Shown piece after piece: positions 1-5,720 of a DNA stretch of 22,365 nucleotides (position 1 is its first letter; every line of letters starts with the position of its first letter). A program made the position numbers and the translations under genes. Source of the stretch: a virus; IMG/VR virus record IMGVR_UViG_3300021957_000346, positions 1-22,365 of that record; one strand, written 5' to 3'. The notes under the pieces were generated by a model that was given only the letters and a program-made list of their open reading frames with translations, did no database searches and was not told the origin of the DNA.

Positions 1-164
1 GTTATAGTGTCCGGCTCAATGTCCGGTTGGTGTACTTCCGATGTACTGTAGTTTTTAAAATACTTATTACAACTAAAGCAGAATGCAGACCCATCATCAT
101 TGATACCTGCTGCATCGCTAGAGCCGCACTCAAAGCACGGCTGGTGCATTTTAACGAAAGGCAT
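1..164 (-). CDS. DNA primase-helicase, T7 gp4-like (N-terminal zinc domain; cut by window edge)
   Basis: The first 54 codons of a leftward gene are visible; the rest lies beyond the left edge. Residues 10-35 carry a Cys4 zinc-ribbon: C10-x2-C13, then 15 residues, then C29-x2-C32, preceded by HQP and followed by a lysine and tyrosine (CNKY). This spacing and the CGSSDA context match the zinc-binding domain of T7 gp4-type primase-helicases, which recognises the template trinucleotide during primer synthesis at the replication fork. The ATG at 162-164 is preceded by GGAG with 8 nt spacing and follows the upstream stop (170-172) closely, so it is co-transcribed with the DUF6447-like gene and SSB. 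The primase catalytic and helicase domains are inferred from the family; a stand-alone zinc protein is possible but less likely. Confidence 0.85.
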   Translation of the reverse strand, partial: MPFVKMHQPCFECGSSDAAGINDDGSAFCFSCNKYFKNYSTSEVHQPDIEPDTI

Positions 165-169
165 TTGCC

Positions 170-397
170 TTACTCCTCAGTTTGTGCAACTTCCTCTGTT
201 GCGATAGCCTCTTCCGTAAGGTGGTTTTCTTTAAGATCATTAATCAGTGCTACAGTGGCTGCTTGCATTAAGCCTGCGGTCATTGAAGCTTCTTGTAGCT
301 TGGCGTTTGCTTCTACCAAGTGTGAAAGAATTACCCTACCCTCATCTGAGAGTAGGTCTGATTCATAGTTTACGTTGTCGATTGTTACTAGTGCCAT
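170..397 (-). CDS. Small DUF6447-like phage protein
   Basis: A 75-residue protein that opens with MALVTIDNVNYE, a beta-hairpin-like start, followed by a helical segment (about residues 16-58) and an acidic, Glu-rich tail. The opening and the helical pattern recall small phage proteins of the DUF6447 type, whose function is unknown. Its ATG shares one base with the SSB stop codon (TAATG at 395-399), so translation is coupled to SSB, and the primase starts six bases beyond its stop. The position between SSB and primase suggests a replication accessory role, but that is inference only. Confidence 0.65.
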   Translation of the reverse strand: MALVTIDNVNYESDLLSDEGRVILSHLVEANAKLQEASMTAGLMQAATVALINDLKENHLTEEAIATEEVAQTEE

Positions 398-825
398 TAC
401 AGTTCATCCTCCATTCCGCTATCTAATGCATCAAACTCTGAGCCATCAGGTGAACCAACTTCTACTAAGTCAATAACCTGCATAGCTTGGAAGTCTAAGC
501 CCTTAAATATCTTGCCTTTCCATTCTGATTCCCACTCCTTGTACTGAACCTTAACGCTTGAGCCGTTACCTACACGAGCATCTAGCGGGTTCTTGTACGC
601 ATCTACCAAGCGGGGTGCTGGACGTACCATGCCGTTCGGGCCGTTAACTTTACGCTTGATTACAACTGCTGGGCCTTCATCCATCTGTTTAATAGTGAAG
701 CCTCGTGATTGAAAATCTTCAGCAGTCGCCTCATCTACAACTAGATTAACCGAATACACTGGCTCATAAGTTGTGTTAGGTGTAGTGACTGAAGCCCAAT
801 ATGCTGCGCCTTGTAGTATTGCCAT
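397..825 (-). CDS. Single-stranded DNA-binding protein, T7 gp2.5-like
   Basis: A 142-residue protein recognised from its opening (MAILQGAAYWASVTTPNTTY), the PVYSVNLVVDE strand region and the strongly acidic C-terminus ending in MEDEL. Marine podovirus SSBs of the gp2.5 type have this layout: an OB-fold core that coats single-stranded DNA, and an acidic tail that contacts polymerase and primase-helicase. The ATG at 825 has an AGAGGAAA Shine-Dalgarno site 6-8 nt upstream. A consensus-like promoter (862-890) lies just upstream with a leader of about 30 nt, so this gene can be transcribed separately from the rest of the leftward block. It is followed by the DUF6447-like gene (1-nt overlap) and the primase. 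Confidence 0.85.
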   Translation of the reverse strand: MAILQGAAYWASVTTPNTTYEPVYSVNLVVDEATAEDFQSRGFTIKQMDEGPAVVIKRKVNGPNGMVRPAPRLVDAYKNPLDARVGNGSSVKVQYKEWESEWKGKIFKGLDFQAMQVIDLVEVGSPDGSEFDALDSGMEDEL

Positions 826-861
826 GTTGCTTTCCTCTTTGTGGTTGTAAAATGTTTGTGG

Positions 862-890
862 AATATACCACGTTTATTTGTTGCCGTCAA
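862..890 (-). promoter_or_regulatory. Sigma70-type promoter for the SSB-primase unit
   Basis: On the minus strand, TTGACG (885-890) is separated by exactly 17 bases from TATATT (862-867). The start point would fall near 855, giving a leader of about 30 nt with a Shine-Dalgarno site before the SSB ATG at 825. The -35 box overlaps the last codons of the MazG gene. The spacing and hexamer match are strong, but transcription itself is inferred. Confidence 0.7.
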
Positions 891-1215
891 TATCTGAATC
901 CTTGATAAAGATTCCGTCCTTCATTATTCCTGTACGATCTTTAATATCTTCATAAGCATGATCAATACAGTGCTTCAAAGGCAGGTTGTTTCGTACAGCT
1001 ATGTTAATTAATATAACTATGATGTCTCCGATGTCATCAACAGGTGTCGTATTTTTGCAGATGCTGTCTGATAACTCCCCAACTTCCTGCATAAGTTTTA
1101 ACACTTGTTGTTTATCATCCGACCCATGTATAAGGTTACGAGCTAAGTGCCAAGAAATTATTCGCTGTATTGAAATCTCTATGCCACGATTTTCTTCATT
1201 TATTTCTTGCTCCAT
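874..1215 (-). CDS. mazG: MazG-like nucleotide pyrophosphohydrolase
   Basis: A 113-residue all-helical protein with the MazG superfamily signature: the QEVGEL helix (about residues 43-48, E-x2-E) and the DDIGDIIV helix (about 60-67, D-x3-D), which together bind Mg2+ and the NTP phosphates. The C-terminal YEDIKDRTG...GIFIKD block is typical of short phage MazG-like proteins. The family hydrolyses (d)NTPs to monophosphates, and in phage it may adjust nucleotide or alarmone pools. The start at 1215 has an AGGAGGAG site and lies 16 nt inside the end of the upstream HTH gene, which implies coupled translation. The C-terminal coding sequence also carries the -35 box of the SSB promoter. Confidence 0.82.
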   Translation of the reverse strand: MEQEINEENRGIEISIQRIISWHLARNLIHGSDDKQQVLKLMQEVGELSDSICKNTTPVDDIGDIIVILINIAVRNNLPLKHCIDHAYEDIKDRTGIMKDGIFIKDSDIDGNK

Positions 1216-1448
1216 ATCTCTCCTCCTTTAACTTTTGTTTTAACGGTGTCTGATTTAACAGCCATTAACTCCATCATAGCCTCATATTCAGTCTTGTCGA
1301 TAATGTATTGTATTACAGTTTGCTCCCTGACATTGTACATGGAGCAGGCTGTACTTAAAGGAACCTTCCCGTCCACCACATCCAAAGCTGCTTTAGCTGT
1401 AGCCATAGCTTCAAGACTAGGACTGCCAGATATTGTTTGTTCAAACAT
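1200..1448 (-). CDS. Small helix-turn-helix-like protein
   Basis: An 82-residue protein read from the ATG at 1448, which has GGAG 8 nt upstream and shares one base with the preceding stop (TAATG). The segment VDGKVPLSTACSMYNVREQT (about residues 25-44) looks like a homeodomain-type helix-turn-helix: a short helix, an STACSMYNV turn and a recognition helix. That suggests DNA binding, perhaps gene regulation, but no family was recognised. A longer reading from 1517 would run through the neighbouring membrane gene and lacks a ribosome site, so it was not used. Confidence 0.65.
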   Translation of the reverse strand: MFEQTISGSPSLEAMATAKAALDVVDGKVPLSTACSMYNVREQTVIQYIIDKTEYEAMMELMAVKSDTVKTKVKGGEIWSKK

Positions 1449-1594
1449 TATGCTAACTCCAAAAACATAAATAACAATGTGAACAGCACTGCGAATATCA
1501 CTACAACATTGCTCCACTTTATGAACCTGTTAGGTATCCTTGAAAAATCAAGTAGTCTTTTTACTCTCCTTGACTTTAGTAGATTGCTTAACAT
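1448..1594 (-). CDS. Single-span membrane mini-protein
   Basis: A 48-residue protein starting at the ATG at 1594, preceded by AGAGGAG with 7-8 nt spacing. The first half is basic (KSRRVKRLLDFSR), and a hydrophobic stretch, NVVVIFAVLFTLLFMFLELA, fills the C-terminus as one membrane segment. The basic N-terminus before the span predicts an N-in orientation. It overlaps the upstream 53-residue gene by 47 nt in another frame, and its stop shares one base with the next start. The function is unknown. Confidence 0.6.
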   Translation of the reverse strand: MLSNLLKSRRVKRLLDFSRIPNRFIKWSNVVVIFAVLFTLLFMFLELA

Positions 1595-1709
1595 TTTTAA
1601 TCTCCTCTTTAAATGTTTGTTTAAATATTGCATCAAAATTTTTACTAAACTTATCGTGATCTACTTTTCTAGCTCGATCACCTTTACCGCCATGAGTTTG
1701 TTCGCCCAT
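1548..1709 (-). CDS. Small basic phage protein with N-F-DAIF motif
   Basis: A 53-residue protein from the ATG at 1709, which has a strong GGAGGAG site 5 nt upstream and begins one base after the previous stop. It starts MGEQTHGGKGDRARK and contains FSKNFDAIF at about residues 20-28, followed by a Lys-rich tail. Small marine-phage proteins with a THGGKG start and a short DAIF-like motif are familiar, but no function is known. A second window protein (16282-16455) contains the related YEDNYDAIF, so the motif may be a shared peptide with a common partner. Confidence 0.65.
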   Translation of the reverse strand: MGEQTHGGKGDRARKVDHDKFSKNFDAIFKQTFKEEIKNVKQSTKVKESKKTT

Positions 1710-1710
1710 G

Positions 1711-1911
1711 TCACTCCTCCATATATACTTGTCCGAATGTAAACACAAAGAAAGGCACACACAATACTATGCCTTCAAACTGTGCGGCTTCAAAACCATC
1801 TATGTCATCACCACACACCCACACTGCACGAGTATCAGTAAACTCTAAGTCTAAACCTACACCGTTTCGTACATTTACACTGAAGTTATACTTTCCAAAA
1901 TTGATTGTCAT
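1711..1911 (-). CDS. Hypothetical small protein
   Basis: A 66-residue protein with an alternating hydrophobic/polar pattern (MTINFGKYNFSVNVRNGVGLDLEF) that predicts a mostly beta fold. The ATG at 1911 has a GGAG site with about 8 nt spacing and shares one base with the upstream stop (TAATG). It sits inside a string of coupled small genes downstream of DUF932. No family was recognised. Confidence 0.65.
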   Translation of the reverse strand: MTINFGKYNFSVNVRNGVGLDLEFTDTRAVWVCGDDIDGFEAAQFEGIVLCVPFFVFTFGQVYMEE

Positions 1912-2135
1912 TATTTTTTCTCCACATATGGCTTTATATACTCGCCAATAGTTAAGTCAGAGCTTGTTATATGTTTTATAACTACTCCCCATTCTTTCGG
2001 AGTCCATCTTGTATCTTCTCCGCATACTAAGTCTAACACTGATTTTTCTAAATTGCTGTCTCCTTTTTCAAAGATGTAGCGCACCTTGAGATGCGCCTTG
2101 GATTGTAAATTGAATGGGGCATTGGTCAGTTTCAT
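1911..2135 (-). CDS. Hypothetical small protein coupled to DUF932
   Basis: A 74-residue protein without a recognised domain. The text MKLTNAPFNLQSKAHLKVRY followed by a helical second half suggests a small alpha/beta protein. Its ATG overlaps the DUF932 stop as ATGA (2132-2135), which indicates translational coupling. Only a weak AGGTTAG ribosome site is present, consistent with reinitiation. Confidence 0.6.
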   Translation of the reverse strand: MKLTNAPFNLQSKAHLKVRYIFEKGDSNLEKSVLDLVCGEDTRWTPKEWGVVIKHITSSDLTIGEYIKPYVEKK

Positions 2136-3091
2136 GCCGCTAACCTAAGTACAGGCTCAGACTTGATAGCCTTTCGGATTACTTGCTGTCGCTCATTCTG
2201 GATTGAAGCTATGTTACGCTCACTGGATTGTCGAACCGCGCCAAAGTGTGTTGACCAGTCGGTCATGGCATTATACACAGCCCACCAGTTAGCACCTAAA
2301 CGATTTCTGTAAACAGTATCATACACTCGCCAGATATAATTTAGATTTTCATTTCGTCTTGGTAGTTTGTGTAGCAGATCAGCAGGGCTATAACTATGCG
2401 AAAAGCTTTTAGAATTTAGCTTAACGTCCAAGGCATCCGCAAAGAAGTAGAAAGCCTCCATGTCTCTGACCTGAGTGCCTTGCCAAGCCTTCCACAGTTC
2501 ACGCTCTTTGTGAAAGAGCTGTAAAGACTTAGTGATAACTCGACCACCCTGCTCAATGTCCAAAGACCTTGTGTGCTTTGCTTTAAACACAGCAACCTCA
2601 CCGCTAACAAAGACTTGTAGATTTGTACACGCCTGCTGAATAGCTGCTGCACTGATCATGAACGGCCAAGTACCATCGAAGGATGATATGGACAACAGAC
2701 TCAGAGCAGCTGTATCTCCATCAGCAGTTCTATACGTATGCTCAGGAAGCTTGTACTGCACAAAAGTTCTTGATCCATCGTGAGATGTTCGAATAGTTTC
2801 TTGTATACCGTTGATTGCTAAATCAGAACGCTCAATAATATTACGAGTAACATCTATCATGTGCTTAGGTGCAACAGGTTTGTAACCATGTCCGTGTACT
2901 CCCAGCTCTTGCCCTGTATCTTTGCGGTAGATAACAGACTTAGAACTAGGGTAGTCAATGTTATCATCGGGGTAAGGCATGTTGTATGTAAGGGGTGCAA
3001 CAGCTATATCAAAATCTGCTGAACCGTAACCGCCATTGCGGATTGTAGTTAACGCTGTGTTGTTTGCAAACATAGGTGTAATGTTGTTCAT
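2132..3091 (-). CDS. DUF932 family phage protein
   Basis: A 319-residue protein that fits the DUF932 family found in phages and plasmids. The supporting segments are YRKDTGQELGVHGHGYKPVAPKHM (a G-x-HGxGYxPV region, about residues 54-77), the SFDGTWPF...ACTNLQVF region (about 138-159), and the following helical half with H-rich and W-rich patches. The biochemical role of the family is not established. The ATG at 3091 has a TTGGAGAT site 5-7 nt upstream, and a near-consensus promoter at 3118-3146 gives a leader of about 20 nt, so the gene heads its own transcription unit. The downstream 74-residue gene overlaps its stop by 4 nt. Confidence 0.8.
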   Translation of the reverse strand: MNNITPMFANNTALTTIRNGGYGSADFDIAVAPLTYNMPYPDDNIDYPSSKSVIYRKDTGQELGVHGHGYKPVAPKHMIDVTRNIIERSDLAINGIQETIRTSHDGSRTFVQYKLPEHTYRTADGDTAALSLLSISSFDGTWPFMISAAAIQQACTNLQVFVSGEVAVFKAKHTRSLDIEQGGRVITKSLQLFHKERELWKAWQGTQVRDMEAFYFFADALDVKLNSKSFSHSYSPADLLHKLPRRNENLNYIWRVYDTVYRNRLGANWWAVYNAMTDWSTHFGAVRQSSERNIASIQNERQQVIRKAIKSEPVLRLAA

Positions 3092-3117
3092 TTGGAATCT
3101 CCAATAATTGAGTTAAG

Positions 3118-3146
3118 ATTATATTAAATTTAAATAGTTTTGTAAA
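3118..3146 (-). promoter_or_regulatory. Sigma70 promoter for DUF932 unit
   Basis: On the minus strand, TTTACA (3141-3146) and TATAAT (3118-3123) are separated by exactly 17 bases. The start point falls near 3111, leaving a leader of about 20 nt that contains GGAGATT before the DUF932 ATG. The 15-base context AACACTTTACAAAAC (3137-3151) differs at one base from the context of the terminase promoter (8296-8310). Confidence 0.8.
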
Positions 3147-3154
3147 GTGTTAAA

Positions 3155-3188
3155 AAGTACTTGACAGTTTTTTAAATACCTTTAAAAT
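3155..3188 (+). promoter_or_regulatory. Possible opposing (antisense) promoter
   Basis: On the plus strand, TTGACA (3161-3166) is followed after 16 bases by TAAAAT (3183-3188). The upstream AAGTACTT palindrome makes the 12-mer AAGTACTTGACA, which recurs at the leftward promoter at 8171-8182. No rightward gene follows, so if active it would make antisense RNA against the small-gene block at 3211-3752. Overlapping AAATACCTTTA direct repeats (about 3173-3196) may instead mark a regulator site. Confidence 0.3.
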
Positions 3189-3210
3189 ACCTTTAAAGGG
3201 TTTATGCACT

Positions 3211-3363
3211 TTATGCACTTTCTTTTAATGGATATACATAAGTATCTTCAAGATCTTTAAAGTTTAATACATCTTTAAAGCATCTTTTACATAGTTGATC
3301 ACTGCTTTCATGATCTTCATAGTCGTTTAAACATAAACTACAGTTGTGTTTTTCTTTATTCAT
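3211..3363 (-). CDS. Cys4 zinc-ribbon-like mini-protein
   Basis: A 50-residue protein read directly from the minus strand. It has HNC8-S-L-C11 near the start and LC25-K-R-C28F in the middle, two C-x2-C knuckles 13 residues apart, which is the spacing expected of a small zinc ribbon or treble clef. The remainder is acidic and helical, ending YPLKESA. The ATG at 3363 overlaps the end of the upstream gene by 8 nt (ATGAATAA), so it depends on coupling. Its stop at 3211 falls in a duplicated TTTATGCAC sequence. Zinc binding is inferred from the cysteines; the partner is unknown. Confidence 0.65.
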   Translation of the reverse strand: MNKEKHNCSLCLNDYEDHESSDQLCKRCFKDVLNFKDLEDTYVYPLKESA

Positions 3364-3589
3364 TTATTTCTACCTCTGCTTCAATAACCTCCACAGGCAT
3401 TGTTTCAACCACTTGGTTTTCATATTCTTTATAGGTGTTCTTATTTTTATTTAATTCTGCATACTCCATAGCTTCTTCAGCGTTAGTCGCTGCAACATCT
3501 ATGTAATATCCACGAACTTGAGACATTAAAACTTTATAAACTTGTATAGGCTTTTCAATATCTCTTTGCATTACTAATTTATCTACCAT
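3356..3589 (-). CDS. Hypothetical small acidic protein
   Basis: A 77-residue protein from the ATG at 3589. The start was chosen because the upstream sequence is occupied by another gene in a different frame (3579-3752); the longer reading from a GTG at 3652 would overlap that gene by 74 nt. The middle GYYIDVAATNAEEAMEYAE resembles a strand followed by a helix, and the tail is Glu/Val-rich. It overlaps the previous gene by 11 nt (ATGGTAGATAA) and the next by 8 nt. No function was recognised. Confidence 0.55.
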   Translation of the reverse strand: MVDKLVMQRDIEKPIQVYKVLMSQVRGYYIDVAATNAEEAMEYAELNKNKNTYKEYENQVVETMPVEVIEAEVEINE

Positions 3590-3752
3590 TTTCTTGCACC
3601 TCTGATTTAATTTGTTTGACTCCTTCTTTTCGGAAGCGTTTGTTGTAGCCACGCTTAATCTTTTTAGCTTCTTGGCTTTTAAGACTTATAAATTTTCTCC
3701 AGCGGGTCAGAACATCCTGCTCATCGCCACCTTTTAGTTTTATTCGCTCCAT
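3579..3752 (-). CDS. Small basic phage protein (IKLKGGDEQD type)
   Basis: A 57-residue, strongly basic protein read directly from the minus strand. It begins MERIKLKGGDEQDVLTRWRK and continues with KKIKRGYNKRFRKE, a pattern seen in small hypothetical proteins of marine phages. The Lys/Arg content suggests nucleic-acid binding, but this is inference. The ATG at 3752 has an AAGGAG site 6 nt upstream and starts one base after the preceding stop. Its existence fixes the start of the following gene at 3589. Confidence 0.7.
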   Translation of the reverse strand: MERIKLKGGDEQDVLTRWRKFISLKSQEAKKIKRGYNKRFRKEGVKQIKSEVQENGR

Positions 3753-3753
3753 A

Positions 3754-4014
3754 TTAGCTCCTTAAAGGTCTAGATAACCATGCTTGAGAACATACCTGAG
3801 AGCTTGTTTCAAGCCTAGAAGGAAGGGGTCGGGGTATATATTCTTCTAACATCTTATCGCTTACATACTCGTGTCTAGATAGCTTGTGATGCAGTCTTTT
3901 ATAGTCTCTGCCAGAGGCTTCTGAATATTCAAAGATTGTATACTCCATTCCTGTTTGTAGTTTTGGGTGTGTTCCTTTAAACACTAGTCTTCTTGCATGG
4001 CTTCTTGAGGACAT
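3754..4014 (-). CDS. Hypothetical protein, basic
   Basis: An 86-residue protein. The central part (YTIFEYSEASGRDYKRLHHK, then LSRHEYVSDKMLEEY) looks like a strand followed by two helices rich in Arg and His, and could be a small DNA-binding unit; no family was recognised. The C-terminal 25 residues are Ser/Arg/Pro-rich and probably disordered. The start at 4014 has an AGGAGAG site 5 nt upstream and lies 31 nt inside the previous gene. Confidence 0.55.
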   Translation of the reverse strand: MSSRSHARRLVFKGTHPKLQTGMEYTIFEYSEASGRDYKRLHHKLSRHEYVSDKMLEEYIPRPLPSRLETSSQVCSQAWLSRPLRS

Positions 4015-4136
4015 TTCCGCTCTCCTAAATAAGTTATAATATAGAATGGCCCGCCACGCTGACCAATTTTATGTGCATCTTCAAGGGTTGCAGCGTACTG
4101 CGTACAACCCATCTCATCCCAATCAATTGCCCACAT
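3984..4136 (-). CDS. Hypothetical mini-protein
   Basis: A 50-residue protein from the ATG at 4136, which has AGGAG 8 nt upstream and shares one base with the preceding stop (TAATG). It begins MWAIDWDEMGCTQYAATLED, contains RGGPFYIITYLGERKC and looks like a compact alpha/beta fold. A longer reading from a TTG at 4181 would overlap the membrane mini-gene in another frame and has no ribosome site. The function is unknown. Confidence 0.6.
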   Translation of the reverse strand: MWAIDWDEMGCTQYAATLEDAHKIGQRGGPFYIITYLGERKCPQEAMQED

Positions 4137-4231
4137 TATTTGCGCTCCTTTTTTTCTTGAATCATTTTCTCTGATTCCCAAACCAGCAGGAACGCTACAA
4201 CAATTAGTACTGCTCCGAATAGTTCCATCAT
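4136..4231 (-). CDS. Single-span membrane mini-protein (31 aa)
   Basis: Found by reading the minus strand. The sequence MMELFGAVLIVVAFLLVW forms one hydrophobic span, followed by an acidic and then a basic tail (ESEKMIQEKKERK). GGAGAG lies 5 nt before the ATG at 4231, and the start is one base after the preceding stop. The stop shares one base with the next ATG. The basic tail after the span predicts an N-out, C-in protein. The role is unknown; it is too short to be called a holin on this evidence. Confidence 0.6.
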   Translation of the reverse strand: MMELFGAVLIVVAFLLVWESEKMIQEKKERK

Positions 4232-4232
4232 A

Positions 4233-4661
4233 TTATCTCTCCACCGTTACTCTAAAGTCTATTGCATCTATTTCTGTTCGCACTGCATCAACAATGAACT
4301 CTTCTACATTGTCACGCACTGACCGCTCAATCGCATCAGTATCTACTTCAGCTACACTATCTGACTCTAGCTGATCAATGCGATATTCGTGGTCATCAAC
4401 TCTGCAATCTACACTCTCAGCTATGCTTTGAGCCTCTTCAGCACTAGCCAGCGCATCTTCAGCTGAAGACTCAATAATGTCTAGACGCTCAGTCAGGGTC
4501 ACCATATCTTCAACACCTGTAGCATTTTCTAGAGCCAGTATTTTCCGCTCTAGTGTTGCAATTCTATTGGTATCTCTACAAGCTCTAACGTCAAGCTCAT
4601 TTACTTTAGCTTTAATGCGACCATCAATCCACGTTTCTACTGCTTCAATTAAAGTTTTCAT
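4233..4661 (-). CDS. Acidic coiled-coil protein, hypothetical
   Basis: A 142-residue, strongly acidic, almost wholly helical protein. Heptad-like patterns run through residues 20-100 (NRIATLERKILALEN, then LTERLDIIESSAEDALASAEEAQS, then VDDHEYRIDQLES), predicting a coiled-coil rod, and the C-terminal 35 residues form a separate helix-strand unit. The ATG at 4661 has an AAGGGG site about 9 nt upstream. Phage proteins of this build often multimerise; no function is assigned. Confidence 0.6.
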   Translation of the reverse strand: MKTLIEAVETWIDGRIKAKVNELDVRACRDTNRIATLERKILALENATGVEDMVTLTERLDIIESSAEDALASAEEAQSIAESVDCRVDDHEYRIDQLESDSVAEVDTDAIERSVRDNVEEFIVDAVRTEIDAIDFRVTVER

Positions 4662-4667
4662 TTTAAT

Positions 4668-4922
4668 TTACCCCTTAATAATTTCAAATATGTATCGGTT
4701 TTCTTCGGCCTTGTAAAAAGTATAGCGGCCTTTGCAATAAGCATTTGCAGCAGCAGTAACCCTGCTATATATGTTATCGCCTGTCTTACACTCTACCTCA
4801 AACCAGTGTCCACGCTTCATCGGTGCTAGAACATTTCTCCAATCTGAAGCTGGTTGCGTCATTCTTTTTGGTGCTGGACGAGTAGTAATTACTTTTATGT
4901 TTAAAGGTTTTGCAGTTTTCAT
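4668..4922 (-). CDS. DUF7303-like small phage protein
   Basis: An 84-residue protein from the ATG at 4922, with GAGG 8 nt upstream. The order W-x6-Mk-GHWFEVECKTGDN, then SRVTAAANAYCKGRYTFYK, then NRYIFEI matches small phage proteins in which a beta start (GDxF) is followed by a helix rich in Ala and a final beta pair; I associate this with DUF7303. The function of such proteins is unknown. A longer reading from 5051 would run through the Cys4 mini-gene in another frame and was rejected. Confidence 0.6.
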   Translation of the reverse strand: MKTAKPLNIKVITTRPAPKRMTQPASDWRNVLAPMKRGHWFEVECKTGDNIYSRVTAAANAYCKGRYTFYKAEENRYIFEIIKG

Positions 4923-4932
4923 AGGTTTATCC

Positions 4933-5103
4933 TCAAAGTATATCGTTAATATTAAAGTTAGTAGTAAATATAGTTCTTGCCATATCATAATCCTTATAAT
5001 TAATTTTAAATGACTTACTGAATAACCGTATCCAGCAAGCAGCACAAACATATAAACCTTTCTCTATTACATCAGCTCTTTTACCGCAGCTACATTTAGC
5101 CAA
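4933..5103 (-). CDS. Cys4 zinc-ribbon-like mini-protein, TTG start
   Basis: A 56-residue protein read from the minus strand, starting at a TTG (5101-5103) two bases after the stop of the HhH-like gene. The opening MAKCSCGKRADVIEKGLYVC (Met for the TTG) continues with AACW and holds C4-x-C6 and C20-x2-C23, a zinc-ribbon arrangement; the rest is basic and aromatic (KSFKINYKDYDMART). AGGTGA lies 6-7 nt upstream, inside the end of the previous gene. Conservation-like cysteine spacing is the main support; the non-ATG start lowers certainty. Confidence 0.6.
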   Translation of the reverse strand: MAKCSCGKRADVIEKGLYVCAACWIRLFSKSFKINYKDYDMARTIFTTNFNINDIL

Positions 5104-5105
5104 GA

Positions 5106-5720
5106 CTATTCACCTGTCAGATAAGTGTAGTGGACTTCACTTACATGACTAGCATCTCGCCACTTTGGAGACTTTGTAGCCAAGAAACTACACCAACTAT
5201 CCCATAAATTTTCAGTACCGTATTCATGACATACTTGGATATAGTTTCTAATCTTTTTATTATTGGACTCAATGCCCTTAACTGTCTTAGGATTTTTAGC
5301 GAGAGCAAAATCTTTTGCATCTAAGCCATACATTTTAATGTTATGACTATCCATACATCCAACTAAGCCTGCTGTCAGTTGACACATAAACCCTGCTTTA
5401 GCAACTCCAAGCCCATCAACTCTAAGAAATATTCTCATCAGGCTCATAGATTTACTGGCATCAGTTTTAGAACTATTGATAACTGCCATGACTTGTGAAT
5501 ACATCAGGTGCTTGTTAGATTGTAAATACTGGTAGGTTTTTTTCTTGCCGCCCCAGAGTGACTTAGCCTCAGATCTATTATCTCTAACATCTTTCAACTG
5601 AAAGCCTATATTCAACCAAGGTTGGCGAATACTCAACACTGTCATCAGAGCTACATCAGACATATTATCTGCTGATTCTTGTGCATATTTTTGAACTGCT
5701 GTTGCATGAATTTTATACAT
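5106..5720 (-). CDS. Candidate HhH-GPD / DNA glycosylase-like protein
   Basis: A 204-residue helical protein. Around residues 101-126 it reads RVDGLGVAKAGF, then CQLTAGLVGCMDSHN. This resembles the helix-hairpin-helix of base-excision DNA glycosylases (G-x-G-x3-A) followed about 21 residues later by an Asp in the (V/M)D-x-H context, where the family keeps its catalytic Asp (D124 here). The position of the lyase Lys of endonuclease III is Ala here, as expected for a monofunctional or non-catalytic member. The ATG at 5720 was chosen because GAGG sits 9 nt upstream; an in-frame ATG at 5735 has no ribosome site. It overlaps the upstream gene by 8 nt. The family call is inference from the motif only. 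Confidence 0.6.
   Translation of the reverse strand: MYKIHATAVQKYAQESADNMSDVALMTVLSIRQPWLNIGFQLKDVRDNRSEAKSLWGGKKKTYQYLQSNKHLMYSQVMAVINSSKTDASKSMSLMRIFLRVDGLGVAKAGFMCQLTAGLVGCMDSHNIKMYGLDAKDFALAKNPKTVKGIESNNKKIRNYIQVCHEYGTENLWDSWCSFLATKSPKWRDASHVSEVHYTYLTGE

Noticed and set aside
27-368. Rightward open frame of 113 codons at the left end
   Set aside because: It lies opposite the primase start and the DUF6447-like gene, both of which have ribosome sites and recognisable sequences; it has no family signature.
1200-1517. Longer form of the HTH-like protein starting at 1517
   Set aside because: The extra 23 residues overlap the membrane mini-gene in another frame, and only the ATG at 1448 has a Shine-Dalgarno site.
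3590-3652. GTG start extending the 77-residue protein
   Set aside because: The region is coding for the basic IKLKGGDEQD-type protein in another frame, which has a strong ribosome site.
4668-5051. Longer DUF7303-like protein with an N-terminal hydrophobic stretch
   Set aside because: The extension is the out-of-frame reading of the Cys4 mini-gene (4933-5103); the ATG at 4922 has its own ribosome site.
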